NCBI GenBank assembly: GCA_033002965.1
Contig: JAURVB010013123.1
Coordinates: forward strand, 62,001-126,000
Length of the DNA stretch: 64,000 nt
Source: Piper betle
Lineage: Eukaryota > Streptophyta > Magnoliopsida > Piperales > Piperaceae
Reading direction: 5' to 3'
This document shows, in pieces, positions 59,874 through 64,000 of the stretch. Position 1 is the stretch's first letter. Each line of letters starts with the position of its first letter. The notes under the pieces are model-generated. The model did not search any database. It was not told the origin of the DNA and saw nothing but the letters and a program-made list of their open reading frames with translations. Both the position numbers and the translations under genes were made by a program.

Positions 59874-61715
59874 ATGGCGGACAGTTCCAAGACTGGGAAA
59901 ATTGAGAAATTTGATGGAACAAATTATCAATGGTGGAGGATGCAGATTGAGGATCATCTATACGAGAAGCAACTACATCAACCGCTTGTAGGTACCAAGC
60001 CAGAAGCGATGTCAGCCGAGGAGTGGGCCTTATTGGATAGGCGAGCCTTAGCCATCGTCCGATTGTGTTTAACACAGTCGGTGGCGTTTAATGTCTCCAA
60101 ACAGACGACCGTCAAAGGGTTGATGGAGGCATTAGCTGGTGTTTATGAGAAGTCATCAGCCTCTAACAGGTTATTTTTGTTGAGGAAGATTGTCTCTTTA
60201 AGGATGCCCGAAGGTAAATCTATTGCTAATCATTTGAATGATTTCAATAAAATTTGGGCACAACTTGAATTCGTGGAGTTGACTTTTAGTGAAGATATTA
60301 AATCTTTAATGTTCATGTGTTCTTTGCCGGAGAGTTGGGATACGGTAATTACATCTATAAGTAATGCATCAAAAGAAAAACTAAAGTTTGATGAAGTGCT
60401 AGGTGCAATCTTGAATCAGGAGATGATGAAGAGAAGCATGGTAGATAGCACACCGTCCATCTCGGGCACAGCTTTGTCGGTGGACAAAAGCAAGGGCAAA
60501 GAAAGAGGAAGAAGTCAAAGTAGAGGTCCTAAGAACCGAGGGCGCTCTAAATCCAAAGGAAAATTCAAGGGTAAGCCTACTTGTTGGTTTTGTGACAAGG
60601 AAGGACATTTAAAGAAGGATTGTCCCGAGCGAGTCAAGAATGTAGCTAATGTTGTTGATGGTCATGAAGAGAAATTTTGTTTATTTGCTCATGTTGATTA
60701 CAACATAGATACATGGTATATTGATTCAGGTGCTTCATTTCATTGTACTTCTCACAAAGAATGGTTTTGTGATTTTGTCAAGAGTGATTGTGGATATGTA
60801 ACAATTGGCAATGGTCAGAAGTGCAGAATTGAAGGTAAAGGAGTAATTCATTTGAAGATGCATGATGAAGGTAAACTTATTCTCAAGGAGGTCAGGTATA
60901 TACCTGAATTAAAGAAAAATCTTATATCTGTTAACAAGCTGGACCAAGAGGGCTATAGGATCACATTCGAAAACAATCAGTGGAAGATCAGCAAAGGAGC
61001 ATTGGTGGTGATCAAGGGGAAGGCGGTGGGTACACTTTACCCATTGTCTACCAAGGTAGATCAGTTTGTTTCTTTGGCAGCTGAGAAGAATGACATAACA
61101 ACGTTATGGCATAGAAGGCTTGGTCACTTGAGCGAGAGTGGGATGAGGATCTTACATTCCAAGAAGGTTTTGACAGGTATAATTGATTCTAACTTTGGTT
61201 TTTGTGAAGACTGTGTTTTAGGTAAACAGAAACGGGTCAGCTTTACAAAGGGTGGGCGAGAGATGAAATCCAAAAGGTTGGAGTTGGTTCATACGGATGT
61301 TTGGGGACCAGCCCATGATATATCTTTTGGAGGTAATCTCTATTTTGTTACCTTCATTGATGATTTTAGTAGGAAGACGTGGATCTACACTATTAAGAAA
61401 AAATCAGATGTCTTTAACATTTTCAAGATGTGGAAAGCCCGAGTTGAGAATGAAACAGGTTTAAGACTGAAATGTCTTCTATCGGATAATGGTGGAGAAT
61501 ATTGCAATAAGGTGTTTGACTCTTATTGTGAACAACGGGGAATTAGAAGGATCAAGACAGTGCCAAGGACACCACAACAGAATGGGGTGGCAGAGAGAAT
61601 GAACAGGACCATCCTAGAGCGAGCGAGAAGCATGAGGGTTCATGCTGGACTCCCCTTGCATCTTTGGGATTTCAGAACAACAAGGTGTTCGAAGTCGTGG
61701 ATGTTGTATTCATGA
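59874..61715 (+). CDS. copia gag-protease-integrase polyprotein, truncated
   Basis: One open frame of 616 codons from 59865; the Met at 59874 (MADSSKTGKIEKFDGTNYQW) is the more likely start because it matches copia gag N-termini. With numbering from 59865: gag (UBN2-type) to about 215; CCHC knuckle CWFCDKEGHLKKDC at 240-253; protease WYIDSGASFH with catalytic Asp 287; GAG-pre-integrase LWHRRLGHL ... CVLGKQ around 415-455. The integrase core has HTDVWGP (Asp 478), SDNGGEY (Asp 541) and NGVAERMNR (Glu 577), giving an exact DD35E spacing. After LPLHLW the sequence jumps to text normally found some hundred residues later (near MYKDMTEE, other frame), so a deletion plus frame change removes the rest of the integrase. 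No RT follows, so it cannot move on its own. Confidence 0.9.
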   Translation: MADSSKTGKIEKFDGTNYQWWRMQIEDHLYEKQLHQPLVGTKPEAMSAEEWALLDRRALAIVRLCLTQSVAFNVSKQTTVKGLMEALAGVYEKSSASNRLFLLRKIVSLRMPEGKSIANHLNDFNKIWAQLEFVELTFSEDIKSLMFMCSLPESWDTVITSISNASKEKLKFDEVLGAILNQEMMKRSMVDSTPSISGTALSVDKSKGKERGRSQSRGPKNRGRSKSKGKFKGKPTCWFCDKEGHLKKDCPERVKNVANVVDGHEEKFCLFAHVDYNIDTWYIDSGASFHCTSHKEWFCDFVKSDCGYVTIGNGQKCRIEGKGVIHLKMHDEGKLILKEVRYIPELKKNLISVNKLDQEGYRITFENNQWKISKGALVVIKGKAVGTLYPLSTKVDQFVSLAAEKNDITTLWHRRLGHLSESGMRILHSKKVLTGIIDSNFGFCEDCVLGKQKRVSFTKGGREMKSKRLELVHTDVWGPAHDISFGGNLYFVTFIDDFSRKTWIYTIKKKSDVFNIFKMWKARVENETGLRLKCLLSDNGGEYCNKVFDSYCEQRGIRRIKTVPRTPQQNGVAERMNRTILERARSMRVHAGLPLHLWDFRTTRCSKSWMLYS

Positions 61716-62001
61716 AGAGTGCATGTACAAAGACATGACAGAAGAAAATAATGAGGAGTCAAAAGAAAAGCATATATGGAGCCTGATGAGACAGATGAAG
61801 AGATGCCAAGTGCTGACAAATCATGGAATTGTGCAAGTGATGAGGAACAATTATCTTCTGAAGAGACCGAACAAGAGGTGAGTCCGAAGCTAATCAACCA
61901 AATGATGATGAATCAGATTCTGAATATTCTGATGCACGAGTTGAAATTGATGACTCAGAGCCACCACAAGGATAGTTGTTGCTCCTGAACCAAGGAGTTC
62001 A
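61716..62001 (+). pseudogene. copia pol, integrase-RT linker remnant
   Basis: The acidic linker (DETDEEMPSADKSWN, SSEETEQEVSPK) and a VVAPEPRSS-like segment typical of the region before copia RT are spread over two frames, ending at the LTR insertion point. Confidence 0.6.
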
Positions 62002-64000
62002 AGTGTATAAACCCATGACTTGAGTCGTGTTTTACGTTACCGAACCAGTTGTTTCGAGTTGAGTCAGTTTCAGGATCACGCGTACCGAGCCGAGGCCAGC
62101 CGCGTGTTATGAGCGATGAGGGTCATGCGTACCCGAAGTATATGATGATAACGTCATGAATGCATCAGAACAGAATGAGTTATCAGATATATGAGAGTAT
62201 GCCAGTCATTTTTTATTATTTTTATATATGTGGATCGTAGAATTAGTTTTAGGCCGAATAACGCGTTAGGACGCGTTAGATCATATTTGGGTGGGTTGAT
62301 TAGTTATAGAGCATGTCATTATGGATGTTGTTGTGTTTGTTTTATTTTATGGGATTTTTCCATATTTTTCTAAATTTTTTTAGAATTTATTACGAACTTA
62401 GTTATTATATTTGACTCGAGTAGGAATCGAGTCAATACTTATTTACGAGTTTGCCACTCAGCGGTATTCTTCTCCTCCCGACCCTTCCTCTCCCCACCCC
62501 CAAACCCTCGTGCCGCGCCGCCCCTGTTCGCATGCCACCGCCGCCGCTGCCGACGCCGCACCGGCCGCCGATCGACGCCGCCCCGCTCGCCGCGCCGTCG
62601 CCGTGCCGCCACGACCAGACCCCGGCCACCGATCGCGCCGCCGCGACGCCGGAATCGCCCCGCAAGCCGCCTCGGTCGTCGCCACTCTGACCGATTCGCC
62701 GCCGTCCAGGCCGTCGCCGCCGCTCGTGACCACCGACGTCTCACCACCCTCGACCTCGTCGACATTTCCCCACCATCCCGACCGCCGTCGAGGCCGGCCG
62801 TAGCCCCGATCGGAGCACGCCGTCGCCGCCGCCCGTTTTCGACGCCGCTGTCCGACGAGCCATCGCCGCCTCGGCTACCCTGTTTGACACCACCATTGGA
62901 CCAAGCTCGTCGAGCTGGTGCCGATAGACCCCCTGATTGCCCCGTCCCGAATCATCGCCGGAAAACCGCCGGAATCCGCCGGAAAACCGCCGACACTCGC
63001 CGGAAAACCGCCGGAACTGCCGGAAAATTGGATTCGTGGGAAATTCGCCGGATCATCCGCCGAACGCACCCGGTCGAATCCGATCGGACTTCGGACGCCG
63101 CTAGGTGCCGAATTCGAGTTTCGAGCCACGCAACGGAAACCCTAGCCGTCGCCGATTTTCGACGACGCGAGGTATAATTTACTCCGACTTGAATTATTTG
63201 AAATTGATTGTAATTATTAGAATAGCATGCTAGGATTGATAATTATCATGATTAATGTTATGACATGAATATAGTATAGATGTATGATGTGATTTAGGAT
63301 AAAAATTATGAAATTGGTTGATTGAGTGAGTGTTAAAATTGAAGGTAAGGAATTAATTAGGTGTAACTAGAGTAATGATCATGATCTAATGTAGACTAAA
63401 TTAAGTAGACTTGCTAGAATTGATATAGGTTGATATGTGATGATTGATGCGTGATTGTGTTGATTGTGTGTGCATGCTATAGGATGTGTGATTCATCATG
63501 CGGGCGTTAGTTTTTAGCTTGATTGTGTAGGTACGGTGTAGGAGCTCGCCGCCTAGGCGCGATGGACCCGTTTGGAGCTTCTACCAGGTCCGTTTAGGAC
63601 TCGTTCTCTGTTTTACGCTATTCTATTGTGTATTTGATTTATTATGTGCAGGACGGGTTAAGTGGCGTTTTATCGGATCCCACTTAACTCGGGCCATTTA
63701 GCCGAACAATTTTCCGGATTAATAACCCTCGAGGATGAGATCCCTCGAGGTTGTTTTCGAAAATCAAGATCCACCACAAGTTGCCTTCGGGCCTATTATA
63801 TAAATCCCTACCCAGGCCTATATATATATATGTAGTTTTCGCGTTTTCAGTGAGACGAGAGATGAGAGAAATCGACTGCACGTACCATGCAGAGGATGCC
63901 GTGACAGTCAAAGCGGGCTCTGGATTAGTGCCAGCGGACTGTTCCATTCCCGAGGGATCCTGACAACTCCGCGTTTGAGTTCCTCACACCCGGAGAACGT
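62002..64000 (+). repeat. Tekay-like LTR, CpG-rich, running off the window
   Basis: It starts TGTATAAACCCATGACTTGAG and includes blocks shared with 2477-4128 (GTAGGAGCTCGCCGCCTAGG, GATCCACCACAAGTTGCCTT, AAATCCCTACC). The 62460-63180 part is very GC- and CpG-rich. It interrupts the copia element at 62001; the five bases before it (TCAAG) would be the left target duplication. Open frames within (e.g. 62411-62803) are composition artefacts. Confidence 0.75.
62955..63030. repeat. short direct repeats of a CGCCGGAAAACCGCCG unit
   Basis: CGCCGGAAAACCGCCG occurs three times (about 62956, 62977 and 62998) with variant GCCGGAA(T/C) copies between, within the CpG-rich part of the LTR. Confidence 0.85.

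Larger units (their letters stand above)
59361..62001 (+). mobile_element. Ty1/copia retrotransposon, 5' half
   Basis: 5' LTR, primer-binding site and gag-pol through integrase lie in the intron after the last ASHR3-like exon. Sequence resembling the integrase-RT linker (VVAPEPRSS-like) reaches 62001, where a Tekay-like LTR starts. RT, RNase H and the 3' LTR would lie beyond the window if they exist. Decay is light compared with other elements here. Confidence 0.85.

Noticed and set aside
62411..63177. Open frames in the GC-rich part of the right-hand LTR
   Set aside because: Composition effect in an LTR; several overlapping frames on both strands, no recognisable domain.

Overview
The window is plant nuclear DNA from a repeat-rich intergenic region of an angiosperm. 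The evidence is one intact intron-containing plant gene, decayed copies of three plant-type genes, Ty3/gypsy elements (Athila and Tekay/Del-type chromovirus), Ty1/copia elements, a hAT-type MITE and an endogenous plant pararetrovirus. There is no bacterial gene organisation, no CRISPR array, and I recognised no tRNA or rRNA gene. Species cannot be fixed from the sequence.

Layout. 1-267: right end of an LTR whose full copy lies at 20145-21372. 1040-2300: decayed Athila-type primer-binding site and gag. 2477-4128: internally shortened Tekay-like LTR. 4527-4690: a lone class III peroxidase exon. 4711-23357: a large LTR element (LTRs originally about 3.6 kb, internal region 3.2 kb with no recognisable pol, LARD-like). 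Its 5' LTR carries a 7.7 kb florendovirus-like endogenous caulimovirid inside a TA microsatellite (5231-12949, minus strand), and its 3' LTR carries a 1.23 kb solo LTR with a perfect TCTGC target duplication. 23358-32090: noncoding LTR-derived sequence in two opposing orientations, with a 947 bp hAT-type MITE at 24257-25203. 32091-35030: AT-rich, gene-free, with one 160 bp tandem duplication.

35397-40433 (plus) is the one apparently functional gene: eleven exons joining into a 408-residue protein of the prenyltransferase-alpha repeat family (PTAR1-like). 41100-42570 is a GC-rich block with inverted subterminal repeats (possible CACTA remnant). 42571-45595 is a reverse-oriented Tekay LTR. 45790-47474 is decayed chromovirus RNase H/integrase/chromodomain, followed by its 3' LTR start. 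48130-53169 (minus) is a Ty1/copia element with a clear 5' LTR but no 3' LTR. 54187-54363 is a receptor-kinase fragment.

55209-59228 is a decayed ASHR3-like histone methyltransferase gene retaining its PHD-like and pre-SET exons. It is cut off by a copia element (59361-62001), which is in turn cut by a CpG-rich Tekay-like LTR running off the window. The host genes show no operon-like or functional linkage; the main story is nested insertion. The most distinctive structure is the complete, circularly permuted viral genome inserted at a TA repeat, for which related LTR copies in the same window supply empty-site controls.
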